Assembly: GCA_023458555.1 (NCBI GenBank)
Contig: JAEWYS010000013.1
Coordinates: 62,001-126,000, forward strand
DNA length: 64,000 nucleotides
Direction of reading: 5' to 3'
From: Bacteroidota bacterium
Lineage (GTDB): Bacteria; Bacteroidota; Bacteroidia; Cytophagales; Cytophagaceae
Shown here one piece after another: positions 35,701-44,914 of the stretch. The position numbers were made by a program, and so were the translations under genes. Below the pieces are notes generated by a model. It was given only the letters and a program-made list of their open reading frames with translations, was not told where the DNA came from and searched no databases. Every line of letters starts with the position of its first letter. Positions within the stretch are counted from its first letter, which is position 1.

Positions 35701-36594
35701 AGCACCATCGGTCGTGAGAAAATAAAAAGCTTTATCCGAATATAAGTTATAGGTATGTTGAAAGATACTTCCATTCTGTTTCCACGTATGAGGTCCCTGC
35801 GCATAAAAGAGTATATAATCCGATTTATCAAACCTGCCATCTCCTTCGCCAGAAACAAAGATGGCATTTTCAATCAGGTCATCAGCACGACCAGCGCTGT
35901 TGGCCTGAGGCAGCATGCCACCTCCATTGCCGTATAATTTAAGCTGACGGGGGTCAATATGATCCGGATTTATGCCGGCTTTTCTCAGATCTTCATATCC
36001 GATTTTATGTATACCGGTTGTTGTTACTGCATACTTGTACCAGGACCCGCTTGCCAGAACTGACGAATATCCGGATGCATTCAAACGCATGGAAGGATTT
36101 GTACTGTTTCTTGAGGAAGCCATACCTGAATACTGCACCGGTGCATTTCCCATTTTCACTGTATAGGAAAATGAAAGGAGCTTTTCATATATTCCTGCAG
36201 ATGAACGACGCAGTGGAAGAATACGGATAGTTGAGATTACATTGCCTCTGAATCGTGCATAACTGATTATTACATTATAATCTCTTGCATCAAATTTACC
36301 CAATAGCTTTGCCTCCTCCTGACTAAGGCTCGCACTTTGCGGAGCGATAATATCAAACTGTTCTACGTAGCCATTTATTCTGATTTTATGCTCCGGCATA
36401 AAAGAATAGCCATACACCGCCCCCAGGAAATAAGGCAATTGTTGCTGGCGTCCTGATGAATCAATAATTTCTATCGGATCCAGCCACTGCAGGGTTACAT
36501 TGTTCCCGGTTTGAGCATATCCATTTCCCAAATAAAAAAAGCATATGACAACCAGAAATCGGAAAAACCTGTTTTCAGGTATGAAACTCTTCAT
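32710..36594 (-). CDS. porU: Type IX secretion C-terminal signal peptidase PorU
   Basis: 1294 residues. The signal peptide ends near GNGYAQ (about residue 27). The caspase-like C25 region lies about 540-900, with His804 in FTGHGSEQGW and Cys838 in TATCEFGRYD as the expected catalytic pair. After Ig-like domains, a C-terminal domain (about 1210-1294) has ALRNVLNYPNPFSTNTEFHF and ends ISGKL... ELRW, GVYIYKLEL, KYQKLVILN, the T9SS C-terminal domain fold. PorU removes that signal from substrates and anchors them to A-LPS-like lipid, acting at the cell surface with PorV. It is first in the porU-porV-M16 unit. Confidence 0.94.
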   Translation of the reverse strand: MKSFIPENRFFRFLVVICFFYLGNGYAQTGNNVTLQWLDPIEIIDSSGRQQQLPYFLGAVYGYSFMPEHKIRINGYVEQFDIIAPQSASLSQEEAKLLGKFDARDYNVIISYARFRGNVISTIRILPLRRSSAGIYEKLLSFSYTVKMGNAPVQYSGMASSRNSTNPSMRLNASGYSSVLASGSWYKYAVTTTGIHKIGYEDLRKAGINPDHIDPRQLKLYGNGGGMLPQANSAGRADDLIENAIFVSGEGDGRFDKSDYILFYAQGPHTWKQNGSIFQHTYNLYSDKAFYFLTTDGAPGLRVSSKTQPGSAAQILNTYDAYIFHEKDEYNLLTSGREWLGELFNYVNPSRTFNFVLDGLVPSSNIAITLSVAARANITTSFQMQVNNTLVGTLSVSGIENLFSYAYSTKARSRKNTYNVNSGLVPNGDCAIRITYNFNNISSLSGHLDYLEINYKSRLGLYGNQTSFRSVASMSAPTCEYVLSNAVPDMQIWDVSNPLLPSVINYSLAGNAARFNDYSNDLREYITFSGQDFPAAAFESRIGNQNLHGIGSPVPELLIIVADELVSSAERLAAHRRSFSGIKTQVVPVGSIYNEFSSGSPDLTGIRDFIRMVYNRSLGADSLRYVLLFGDCSYDYKDRIPNNTNLIPIYESRESFHPIQTFSSDDYFGFMDSDEGEWPEESENSSKGHALDLGVGRLPASTREMADQMVDKIIYYDSNPATRERWRTRICFVADDGDKNIHQDTAERLSGVVATRYPFMNISKVYLDAFPQISAPGGEISPEAKRALNGEIEKGLLITNFTGHGSEQGWMQEEVLRINDILGWKNKDKLTFMVTATCEFGRYDDPNKTSGAEYALRSAEGGAIALMTTTRPVLSSSNDEINSAFYKFVFEKVNGKWPAFGDVQLNTKNEAIVGVYNRNYSLLGDPSQQLGYPQEEIVVTTVNGKNPATYADTLNALSRVTIEGEVRINGVRNNSFNGMLQTTIFDKPSQLMTLGNELGAPPILFSRYDNSIFDGKASVRSGEFKFSFVVPKDISYLIDNGKISVYAATGTTIKDAAGYENRIFIGGTSDSVVLDNTPPTMRLYMNDQSFVNGGVTGSSPMLLVHVFDENGINIAGSGIGHELTAVLDESRDVIILNEYYTAKLDSYQEGTIEYPLKDLAPGNHIVRVKVWDTHNNSAEDYLEFVVVNDEDVALRNVLNYPNPFSTNTEFHFDHNRAGDDIEVQVQVYTISGKLIKSIRQTVYQSGSHVAELRWDGRDDFGDKLAKGVYIYKLELRSVRDGSKGHKYQKLVILN

Positions 36595-36809
36595 TAAATA
36601 AAAATAGGACTATCTACTAGTAGACTTTTATCATGCAGTGGCTTTAAATAAGATACATTTTATGTAACGCAGGGAACTTTTATATGTTGTTTCCTGTTCA
36701 CATTCTTTTCTGGCAAAAGGGGTAATCTTTTATTACCGAAAAGGCAAAGATAATATAAAAAGATAAGTGATAGCGGAAAGAAAGTGAATTTTGTCCCTGT
36801 TTTAATTTC

Positions 36810-37526
36810 TTATAATTCTTCTTTCGAAGAAAATAAAACTGAGATAATTATATAAACAACTATAATCAGCGGGATTGCTTTCAAACCTAAAAAACCGATC
36901 AGTAAAGCGCTAGTCAGCAATAGTATATATTTATCAGCATTGTCCTTAAGCCGGAAAAATTTAAATTTCAGAGCAATAAGAGGAATATTCGCCACGAGTA
37001 ACCATGACATAACAAGAACAACAATCATGAAAACATAGCTATTGATAAGTCCGGCAAAAACAGGATCGGCAAAAACAAAAGGCAGCGATGCAAAGAATAT
37101 TGCATTTGCTGGTGTCGGCAGCCCAATAAAGCCATGAACCTGTCTAGTATCTATATTGAATCTTGCCAGACGTATGCCCGAAAAAACCGGTATTATGATA
37201 CTGACATAGGGTAATAAGGTTGTGAAACCGGAAGATCCGGCAAAGACATCTTTAACAACAGCTGTTTCGATAAGTGAGTAAGCGATTATCCCGGGCAGCA
37301 CTCCAAAACTAACCATATCTGCCAATGAGTCAAGCTCTTTACCGATGGATGAGCTGACCTTCAGCATACGGGCAGCAAAACCATCTATAAAATCAAAAAA
37401 ACAAGCCAGAAATATCAGATAACAGGAATAAGTCAATTCTGAAAAGGCCAGGAGTATACCAAGAAATCCGCAAGACAGATTCAGGCAGGTAATTGCATTG
37501 GGAATATTTTTAATAATACGGTTCAT
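36810..37526 (-). CDS. pssA: CDP-diacylglycerol-serine O-phosphatidyltransferase
   Basis: 238 residues, a multi-helix inner-membrane CDP-alcohol phosphotransferase. The motif DGxxARxxxxxSxxGxxxDSxxD is present as DGFAARMLKVSSSIGKELDSLAD, and NAITCLNLSCGFLGI precedes it. It makes phosphatidylserine, the precursor of phosphatidylethanolamine. A separate decarboxylase gene is not in the window. It lies 17 bp downstream of the MBL hydrolase gene, so the two are cotranscribed. Confidence 0.95.
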   Translation of the reverse strand: MNRIIKNIPNAITCLNLSCGFLGILLAFSELTYSCYLIFLACFFDFIDGFAARMLKVSSSIGKELDSLADMVSFGVLPGIIAYSLIETAVVKDVFAGSSGFTTLLPYVSIIIPVFSGIRLARFNIDTRQVHGFIGLPTPANAIFFASLPFVFADPVFAGLINSYVFMIVVLVMSWLLVANIPLIALKFKFFRLKDNADKYILLLTSALLIGFLGLKAIPLIIVVYIIISVLFSSKEEL

Positions 37527-37543
37527 TTACGGATTTTCTTTTT

Positions 37544-38182
37544 TTACTGCATAAAAGGATTAAATTTTTTCTCATCGGCAATTTTTGTAACCGGTCCGTG
37601 CCCGGGATAAACAACAGTCTGATCCGGAAGAGAAAAAAGCTTCGTTTTTATACTATTCATCAATACTTTATAATCGCCTCCCGGTAAATCATAACGCCCT
37701 ATGCTGCGATAAAAAAGCACATCTCCGCCAATGCAAAAATCAAAATCAGGGGAATAAAACGCTACATGTCCCACCGAATGTCCCGGGACAAAAAGTATAT
37801 CAAGAGTGCTGTTTCCAAACCGGATTTTTTCTCCTTCCTTAAAAAACGCATCAGGCTCCAGTGGTTCATATGCATGAAACCCATAAGCCGGTCCATATGC
37901 CTCTACTGATTTCAAAGTTGATAGTTCCTCCTGATGAATCCGGAATGGAACCCTGAACGTCCTTTTTACAAATGAATTTCCCAGAACGTGATCCACATGG
38001 CAGTGCGTATTGACAAGTTCTGTAACTTTAAGATTTTTATCAGCTATAAATTCTCTGAGCTCTTCCTGTTCATTTTGCTCATAACATCCCGGATCAATAA
38101 TAACAGCCTCGTTTGTCTCATCATACAATACATATGTATTTTCCTGAAAAGCATTAAAAGTAAAACTTTGTATATTGATCAT
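37544..38182 (-). CDS. Metallo-beta-lactamase fold hydrolase (glyoxalase II-like)
   Basis: 212 residues, the short YcbL/GloB-like form. Zinc-binding motifs are THCHVDH at residues about 59-65, PGHSVGHVAF near 134, CIGGDVLF and PGHGPVT at the C-terminus. Such proteins hydrolyse glutathione- or other thioester metabolites, and in many Bacteroidota a role in thioester or persulfide chemistry is only guessed. It precedes pssA and follows a small ORF at 38206. Confidence 0.93.
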   Translation of the reverse strand: MINIQSFTFNAFQENTYVLYDETNEAVIIDPGCYEQNEQEELREFIADKNLKVTELVNTHCHVDHVLGNSFVKRTFRVPFRIHQEELSTLKSVEAYGPAYGFHAYEPLEPDAFFKEGEKIRFGNSTLDILFVPGHSVGHVAFYSPDFDFCIGGDVLFYRSIGRYDLPGGDYKVLMNSIKTKLFSLPDQTVVYPGHGPVTKIADEKKFNPFMQ

Positions 38183-38205
38183 AGTACTTAAATGTATATA
38201 ACAGA

Positions 38206-38367
38206 TTAAAAAGAGGAATGGGAAAGTTGTTTTATTTTTTCCATATATCCAACTGGTTTTGTTCCGCTGAGCATAATCATCTGCGAATCAGCTGCAAGTT
38301 TTAACTCCTGGTTCCGGAACCCGATAAAATTCTGTTTGTAGTAATATATGGCATATTTTATGTTCAT
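38206..38367 (-). CDS. Small hypothetical protein (53 aa) upstream of the MBL hydrolase gene
   Basis: From the ATG at 38367 the frame codes 53 residues with balanced composition (N-terminus MNIKYAIYYYKQNFIGF, C-terminus EKIKQLSHSSF), the codon use resembles the neighbours, and it ends 23 bp before the MBL hydrolase gene. An in-frame ATG at 38391 is possible. It has no signal peptide or membrane helix. I recognise no family. The start lies only 35 bp from the divergent NlpE-like lipoprotein start, so their promoters would overlap. Confidence 0.4.
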   Translation of the reverse strand: MNIKYAIYYYKQNFIGFRNQELKLAADSQMIMLSGTKPVGYMEKIKQLSHSSF

Positions 38368-38402
38368 TGTATATTGAATCTGACCAGTCAATTATATCTG
38401 CA

Positions 38403-39191
38403 ATGCCAGTTTTACCAATATACTTGTTTACTGCCGTATCTCTTCTTCTGACCATCATGTTTTCCTGTCAGCCAAGAAAAGCCCGTGTTCCGCATGAACG
38501 CCATGCCTCTACTAATAGAATCGGAGACAACAGCCGGGTTTCACTGGATTGGGCAGGGTCATACAAAGGGACACTTCCTTGTGCAGATTGTACCGGTATT
38601 GAGACATTGATTTCGCTCTATTCAGATAATACGTACAGGATTCTTCGTCAATATTCAGGCAAAAGTGATTCTTTGCTGGAAGAAAAGGGTGTGTTTGAAT
38701 GGGATCAGCAGGGTCGCTATATTACACTAGGTTCGGATAGCAGCAACTATCTGGTGGGTGAAAACAGGCTTTTTCATCTGGATAAGAACGGAAAGCGAAT
38801 TACAGGAGCGCTGGCAGACAACTATATCCTTGATAAGCTTGATAATGATATAACAGAAAAATATTGGAAGCTTATTGAACTGGCAGGACAGTGTTTAAAG
38901 AAGCAGGAAATCAGTCGGGATTCATACATTATTCTTAAAGCCGATAAGAAAGTCATTGGTTCAGGATATTGTAATGCTATTAACGGAGAGTATGAAACAG
39001 AAAACCCCAATCGCCTTCGCTTTACCTCGTTAAGCCGCACCTTTTCTGCATGCAATGCAATACAGGCAGAAGAAGCTTTTATCCAGGTACTGCAAATAGC
39101 TGACAGCTATTACCTTGATAATGACACATTGCAATTGCTAAAGGGACGCATGGCTCCTCTTGCGCGTTTTGAAGCAGTATATTTACGATAA
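38403..39191 (+). CDS. NlpE-like plus META/HslJ-like lipoprotein
   Basis: 262 residues from the ATG at 38403, which places a lipobox (IMFSC) about 21 residues in; a more upstream ATG at 38367 would hide the signal peptide. Residues about 40-130 are an NlpE N-terminal domain (SYKGTLPCADCTGIETLISLY, with the CxxC metal-binding pair). Residues about 150-250 resemble the META domain (KYWKLIELAG, ..., SGYCNAINGEYETENPNRLRF, SRTFSACNA). NlpE homologues sense envelope or copper stress in enterobacteria. Whether this one does is unknown. It is monocistronic and ends four bases before the convergent APC transporter gene. Confidence 0.85.
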   Translation: MPVLPIYLFTAVSLLLTIMFSCQPRKARVPHERHASTNRIGDNSRVSLDWAGSYKGTLPCADCTGIETLISLYSDNTYRILRQYSGKSDSLLEEKGVFEWDQQGRYITLGSDSSNYLVGENRLFHLDKNGKRITGALADNYILDKLDNDITEKYWKLIELAGQCLKKQEISRDSYIILKADKKVIGSGYCNAINGEYETENPNRLRFTSLSRTFSACNAIQAEEAFIQVLQIADSYYLDNDTLQLLKGRMAPLARFEAVYLR

Positions 39192-39195
39192 TCTC

Positions 39196-40455
39196 TTAAC
39201 TGCTAAACTTTTCAAGCAGAAACTTTCTTCCAACCACTGCAATCGCTACTATGACTGCCAGGGCGATTAGCGCTGCAGGGCTTTGTTTTGCCAGATACCA
39301 GCCATCCACTACAATCGCGATAGCGGTTCCAATGGCTCCTGCAAGAGATAATTTATAATAACGAATCTTCTCCTGATAAGCGATCCAGTTTACAACACCG
39401 AAAGCAAACAGAAATATTAAACTCGCCGCACTCACAAGTGAGCTTAATGAACCAATCACCGCCAGCACTATGGATAATGATGAAATAAGCAGCAAGCCGA
39501 AATAAGGCATCTTCGCCCTGTTTTCTTTCGCTAACTCTGAAGGAAGATCGTTTTTTCTTGCCACATCCTCAACCAGACGGCTGGTTGAGAACAACGTGGC
39601 ATTAATTGCAGAAGCAGTAGAAAAGGCAGCCGCAATCGTAACCAGGATCATTCCGGACTTTCCGATGGCTTTCTGACCAGCCACTGACAAAGCGATTTCT
39701 TTTTGCTTGATTACTGTTTCTGCTCCCACCAGCATAGTAGTACCCAGACAAACAGCCAGGTAGATTACGATCACTGACAACACCGCCGACAAGGTAGCTT
39801 TGGGCAACGTTTTTTCAGCCTTGTATATCGAGCTATAATCATATGTCAGCAATTGAAATCCCTGATATCCTATAAAAATCGTAGCGGCTCCCGAAAGCGC
39901 ATCTCCTATATTTTTAGGACTGATTCCTTCTGTGAGTTTGGGAGTATCCCAATGAAGAAGACCGAACACTGCAAGCGCCATTAGAACCATAAGCTTCCCC
40001 CAGACTGTTACTATCTCTACAGAAGAAGAATCGCCCACACTCCGGAGATTGACCAGAGTAAGAATACCAATGACACCAAAAGCAAGAACTCTGGGAAACC
40101 AGTCTCCAAAATGAAATGCATGAGCCACATAGTGCCCAAACGTAAAACCGTATACAGATACTGAAAGAATATAACCAAGAATCAATACCCAGGCCAGACT
40201 TCCTGCAAAGCCTTTACGATCCATTTTACGAAGATAGGTAAAAGCGCCTCCGCTTTCCTGAAATTTTACAGCCATCTGGCAGTAGCTCCATGCTGATATA
40301 AAACCTATAACCCCGGAGATCAGAAAACTTAACCAGGCCCATTGCCCGGCAATCTGCACAATAAGTCCCATGACAGAAAAAATACCGCCACCTACCATTC
40401 CTCCAACTGCCATAGACCAGGTTGCATTAAAGCTCAACTTATTCTTCTTGCTCAT
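39196..40455 (-). CDS. APC-superfamily amino acid/polyamine permease
   Basis: 419 residues from the ATG at 40455; a frame extending to 40581 would add 42 hydrophilic residues before the first helix, unlike family members. Twelve membrane helices are predicted. The first helix region has WSMAVGGMVGGGIFSVMG, containing the GGGIF motif that binds substrate in this superfamily. The loop YLRKMDRKGFAGSLAW and the remaining helices are as expected. Substrate cannot be deduced. It is monocistronic and convergent with the lipoprotein gene at 38403. Confidence 0.9.
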   Translation of the reverse strand: MSKKNKLSFNATWSMAVGGMVGGGIFSVMGLIVQIAGQWAWLSFLISGVIGFISAWSYCQMAVKFQESGGAFTYLRKMDRKGFAGSLAWVLILGYILSVSVYGFTFGHYVAHAFHFGDWFPRVLAFGVIGILTLVNLRSVGDSSSVEIVTVWGKLMVLMALAVFGLLHWDTPKLTEGISPKNIGDALSGAATIFIGYQGFQLLTYDYSSIYKAEKTLPKATLSAVLSVIVIYLAVCLGTTMLVGAETVIKQKEIALSVAGQKAIGKSGMILVTIAAAFSTASAINATLFSTSRLVEDVARKNDLPSELAKENRAKMPYFGLLLISSLSIVLAVIGSLSSLVSAASLIFLFAFGVVNWIAYQEKIRYYKLSLAGAIGTAIAIVVDGWYLAKQSPAALIALAVIVAIAVVGRKFLLEKFSS

Positions 40456-40691
40456 TTTCTTGACTTTTGCAGATAAACTATCTAAAGCAGGCTTTGTTAC
40501 TGATCTGAATTTTTCGAAGCAGAAACTCAGTGGCAATTTCTTCGTAACTTCCCAATTTCTATTTTTCATATCAGTACACATTAATGTGTACTGAGGGATG
40601 TGTATACATCAGGTGATTTAATTATTCCGGGCCAGATTGTGATTTCTTTTCATATTACCGTTATTGTATCTTTCTGAAAGAAATCATAAGA

Positions 40692-41753
40692 ATGTTTGAC
40701 TACCTGATCATCGGACAGGGATTGGCCGGGACGGTTTTATCCCATACTATGCAGAAAGAGGGCAAATCTGTCTTCGTATTGGAAAAAGAAGATCCTGAAG
40801 CTGCCTATAAAGTTTCTGCCGGAATAATTAATCCCATAACCGGAAAAAGAATTAATAAGACGTGGAAAGCCGAAGAGTTATTTCCATTTCTGTTCCCATT
40901 CTATGAAGATCTCGAAAAGCTCCTGAATGTAACATTGATCCGAAAACTTCCGGTATATAAACCTTTTTCATCCATTCTGGAACAGAATGAATGGCTCTCA
41001 AAAGCTTATGAAAAAGACTATACTTTATTTATCGATACGGAAGTTCCAAAATCAAAGTATGATGAATATATATATAATGAGCATGGAGGTTTTGAGACCC
41101 TGTTATCGGGTTATATCAATGTGTCATTACTGGTTGAACGATACAGATCCTATCTGAAAAGCGAGAACAGATATGAAAAAATTAACGAATTAAATCTTAG
41201 TCATTTTCCTGATCACATCTCTGTTAATGGTATAAAATCAAAACGGGTAATTTTTTGTGAAGGAAATAAAGCTATAAATAATCCCTATTTTAACTGGTTG
41301 CCGTTCAGACCGTCAAAAGGACAAATTCTGGAGATAGAATCTGATCAGCTTAATGAACATGTAATTCTTAACAAAGGAGCGTTTGTTGTTCCACTTGGCA
41401 ATAATCACTTCAGGGCAGGCTCAACCTATGAAAATACGTTTGAAGATCTGGCTCCCACGGAAAAAGCTACACAGGATATTAAGAACCGGTTAGATAATAT
41501 GCTTAAAAAAGCATACGCCATAAAAGATGCAAAAGCAGGAATACGACCGGCTGTCGCAGACAGAAAACCCCTTATCGGCCTGCATCCGGAAATTAAAACA
41601 TTAGGGATTTTCAACGGTTTAGGGACAAAAGGTGTATCGCTGGCCCCTTATTTTGCCATGCGTTTTTACAAACACCTCGAAGAAGGCGAAAAGTTGGATC
41701 CGGAAGTAGCTATAGCCCGATTCTTATCATTGTATCCGGGAATGAGTAGATAA
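40692..41753 (+). CDS. FAD-dependent oxidoreductase (DAO family)
   Basis: 353 residues. An N-terminal FAD dinucleotide fold (YLIIGQGLAGTVLSHTMQKEGKSVFVLEK) is followed by AGIINPITGKRINKTWKAEELFPFL, which places the enzyme in the D-amino-acid oxidase superfamily near glycine oxidase and MnmC-type domains. The C-terminal flavin-binding part has GIRPAVADRKPLIG and GLGTKGVSLAPYFA. The substrate is unknown. Five bases separate it from the next gene, with which it is probably cotranscribed. Confidence 0.86.
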   Translation: MFDYLIIGQGLAGTVLSHTMQKEGKSVFVLEKEDPEAAYKVSAGIINPITGKRINKTWKAEELFPFLFPFYEDLEKLLNVTLIRKLPVYKPFSSILEQNEWLSKAYEKDYTLFIDTEVPKSKYDEYIYNEHGGFETLLSGYINVSLLVERYRSYLKSENRYEKINELNLSHFPDHISVNGIKSKRVIFCEGNKAINNPYFNWLPFRPSKGQILEIESDQLNEHVILNKGAFVVPLGNNHFRAGSTYENTFEDLAPTEKATQDIKNRLDNMLKKAYAIKDAKAGIRPAVADRKPLIGLHPEIKTLGIFNGLGTKGVSLAPYFAMRFYKHLEEGEKLDPEVAIARFLSLYPGMSR

Positions 41754-41758
41754 AGTTC

Positions 41759-44700
41759 ATGCTGAAAAGATATTGGATTCTTCTGGTTTTACTCCAAATC
41801 ATCTTTTGCGCCTGTGCGCAGGAGTATGAGCAGACCTTTGGTAAAAACCGGGTACAAAATAAAACCTATGACTGGAAGGTATTGTCTTTTCGAAATACGG
41901 ATGTTTATTATTACGGTCAAAACAAAGAGCTGGCAGAATATGCCGGACGATTTTCGGAAGAAAATCTGCTGATTCTAACGAATATTACTGGTTTTACGCC
42001 TTATTCAAAAATCCGTCTCATTATATATGCCAATATGGACGAATACCATCAGGCCAATATTGCCATTTCGGATCCGGAATATATTAGCGGCGGTCAGACA
42101 ACCTTCATAAAAACAAGAGTTGAGGTTCCGTTCAAAGGTACAACTTTGCAGTTCGAAAATGATATACGGCAGGGAATTGCCAATACACTGGTTTATTCCA
42201 TGCTATATGGAGGAAGCTTTAAAGAAGTACTCCAGAATACCTATTTTCTCTCTCTGCCGGATTGGTTTATAAGCGGAGCAGCACGCTATATTGCGTACGG
42301 CTGGGATCTTGAGATGGACAATTATGTAAGGTCCATACTTTCCGAAGGCAGGTTGAGTGATCCTCACCACCTGAAAGGTGATAAAGCTGCAATAATAGGT
42401 CAGTCTATATGGAATTATTTTGTATTTCAGTTTGGAGAAAGCGAATTTCAGGCAATTCTCAACTTTGTCAAGGTTGTAAAAAATTACAAAGTAGCCTTTG
42501 AATCAGGTACAGGAGTCCCATATGATACTTTTTTGTCTAACTGGAAAGATTTTTACAATAGTGGATTTCAATTAGAAAAAGAATCTGAAAGCAAAAGAAT
42601 CCCGGGAATAAAAAACGGCTCTTCTGTTACATCATTCAGTCTTCTGGGCAAAGACAAACTGGCAGTAAGCACAATAGCCAATAACCGTTTTCATCTTCGC
42701 ACAAAAGAGCTTACCTCTGCCACATCCCGTACAAAAGTTATTTATAAAGGGGGGCAACGGATACTTAACAGAAAAGAGAACAGTAATCTGCCAATAGTAC
42801 GGGCTGATTATGTTCAACAACCGGCTTTGTTATTGTCAAAAGCCGGTAAAGGCTATTTTCTCTGTATTTACAGGAATGATTCCCGAAAATGGGAAAAAAT
42901 CAGAATACCGGGTCTGAACAATATCACCGATTACACTTTCTCGCCCGATGGTAAATCGATATTACTGGCCGGATCAGGCAATGCCAATAGTGACCTCTAT
43001 CAATTCAGTCTGCAAACCAGAAAATTGTATCAGCTAACCAATTTTGTCCATGATGAGGTTAATCCCGGATATATTCCATCGACCAACAAAATTACCTATA
43101 GTTCCAACAGCTATAAGGACACTATTACCGGTAATACATATTTTCAGGTTCACATAATGGACCTTCGAACAAGAAAGGTCGAGATAACTCTGCCAATCAG
43201 CGGTAATTCGGGCCACCCCAAGGCGACGAAAGAAGGAATATTTTTTTTAAATGATCTAAGCGGTTATTCATCAATAAATTATTATAGCTTTCTGGATTCT
43301 TCAATAACACTGATATACAGATCAGCTAACGGAATTCAGGATTTTGAACTGATTGACGATGGTAAAACATTTATAATTCAATCTTTTGATAATGGTAAGG
43401 TAACACTCAGGCAGGTAAATGCTGATCCTCTCTTAGCCGAAACAGAAACCGGCACCCTTTTGACCCGAAGAGCAAATTATATAGATCAGGCACGTAATGA
43501 TAAAGCCGCTGAAATCAGAGCAAGAGGACGCTACACAAGAACTCCGGAAAATAATGAAAATATGGAAGAAGATACGGAGGAGGAATTAATTGATATTCAA
43601 AACTATCGTTTCGAAAGTGAAAAGCAGTCTGATTTTCCGGTATCAGATATTGAGCTTATCCGGAAAAAACTGGGGGCGGATGTGTATCTGAAGGGTCCGG
43701 AGGCCTACAACAATCCGTTTTCCATACAAAATGTCAACTCCACAATCCTTATAGATCCACTTCGGGGTCTAGGGATTTTGCTGAACGCAGATATGAGTGA
43801 CTTGCTGGAAAACCATAAACTTTCTATTGGAATATTCGGTCTGATGGATCTGCAAAGCAGCAATATGTTCGGCTCCTACAAATTTCTCCGGTATCGCACC
43901 GATCTTGGCTTAAGATACGAACGAAAGACCATTTTTGCCTCTTCCGGAGCGTATTCAGAAAGGTATGCGCTTAATACGGCTGAGTTTTCAATCTCATATC
44001 CTCTTGATGTAAGTAAGCGGCTGGATCTTCGACCTTTCATTGCGATGACCACTTATACACCATTGGATTTATCACTGCAAAAGCCAGATACAATCCGTTA
44101 CAATGTATTGTATGCCGGGGCACGCAAATCTTTTGTTATGGACAATACCATAGCCTACGGACCCAACGTACGAAGCGGTTTTCGCGGAGCTATACATCTT
44201 GATAGTTATCTGAGTCCGCAGCCTCAGTACAATTTTGGCAAACTGGTCATTGATCTCCGTCACTATCTTCCTTTGTACAAAAAACTCACACTGGCCACGC
44301 GAGCCTATTACGGTCAGTTTTTTGGGAAAGCTCCTAAAAAGTTCCTTTTGGGCGGAATGAACAACTGGCTGTTTAACAGCACAGTAAGACAGGGGCAGAA
44401 TAATCCATTAGCAATAGAACCCTTTGTCAACAACAGTGATTTATTGTTTATTGAATATGTAATGCCCATGCGGGGTTTCAGCTACAATCAGCAGTTTGGC
44501 AATAAGGCTTTTGTTTTTAATGCAGAATTAAGAATGCCTGTTGCGGGAATTATTTTTCCTGAAGAAGTAAGCTCAACATTTATAAGAAATTTTGAAATTT
44601 CGGGCTTTACGGATATAGGGGCAGCGTGGTCAGGAAAAAGTCCTTATTCCAAAGAAAATATTCTGAATACCAATACAATCGATAACTCAAATACTCCATT

Positions 44701-44866
44701 CAGTGCACAGGTTAATACCTACAAGAATCCTTATCTTATTGGTTATGGTCTGGGTTTACGTACTATATTGCTTGGTTATTTTGTAAAACTGGACATTGCA
44801 TGGGGATGGCATGACAGACAGATCCACAACACCAGATATTATGTTACCCTGGGTTATGATTTTTAA
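41759..44866 (+). CDS. Large secreted protein: degenerate peptidase-MA region, beta-propeller and outer-membrane barrel
   Basis: 1035 residues. The signal peptide ends near FCACAQ. Residues about 60-280 resemble the peptidase MA-like fold (LPDWFISGAARYIAYGW), but the HExxH motif is not visible, so activity is doubtful. Residues about 290-560 form a TolB/WD40-like propeller with FSPDGKSILLAGSGNANSDLY. A charged linker follows (about 580-640), and the last 370 residues alternate aromatic strands ending in RYYVTLGYDF, like a BamA-type barrel. The combination suggests a surface structure, but the role is unknown. It follows the FAD oxidoreductase by five bases. Confidence 0.8.
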   Translation: MLKRYWILLVLLQIIFCACAQEYEQTFGKNRVQNKTYDWKVLSFRNTDVYYYGQNKELAEYAGRFSEENLLILTNITGFTPYSKIRLIIYANMDEYHQANIAISDPEYISGGQTTFIKTRVEVPFKGTTLQFENDIRQGIANTLVYSMLYGGSFKEVLQNTYFLSLPDWFISGAARYIAYGWDLEMDNYVRSILSEGRLSDPHHLKGDKAAIIGQSIWNYFVFQFGESEFQAILNFVKVVKNYKVAFESGTGVPYDTFLSNWKDFYNSGFQLEKESESKRIPGIKNGSSVTSFSLLGKDKLAVSTIANNRFHLRTKELTSATSRTKVIYKGGQRILNRKENSNLPIVRADYVQQPALLLSKAGKGYFLCIYRNDSRKWEKIRIPGLNNITDYTFSPDGKSILLAGSGNANSDLYQFSLQTRKLYQLTNFVHDEVNPGYIPSTNKITYSSNSYKDTITGNTYFQVHIMDLRTRKVEITLPISGNSGHPKATKEGIFFLNDLSGYSSINYYSFLDSSITLIYRSANGIQDFELIDDGKTFIIQSFDNGKVTLRQVNADPLLAETETGTLLTRRANYIDQARNDKAAEIRARGRYTRTPENNENMEEDTEEELIDIQNYRFESEKQSDFPVSDIELIRKKLGADVYLKGPEAYNNPFSIQNVNSTILIDPLRGLGILLNADMSDLLENHKLSIGIFGLMDLQSSNMFGSYKFLRYRTDLGLRYERKTIFASSGAYSERYALNTAEFSISYPLDVSKRLDLRPFIAMTTYTPLDLSLQKPDTIRYNVLYAGARKSFVMDNTIAYGPNVRSGFRGAIHLDSYLSPQPQYNFGKLVIDLRHYLPLYKKLTLATRAYYGQFFGKAPKKFLLGGMNNWLFNSTVRQGQNNPLAIEPFVNNSDLLFIEYVMPMRGFSYNQQFGNKAFVFNAELRMPVAGIIFPEEVSSTFIRNFEISGFTDIGAAWSGKSPYSKENILNTNTIDNSNTPFSAQVNTYKNPYLIGYGLGLRTILLGYFVKLDIAWGWHDRQIHNTRYYVTLGYDF

Positions 44867-44914
44867 CTTTGTATATTATATCATTTTCTGAGCAAAAGGA
44901 GTATAAGTAAACAT

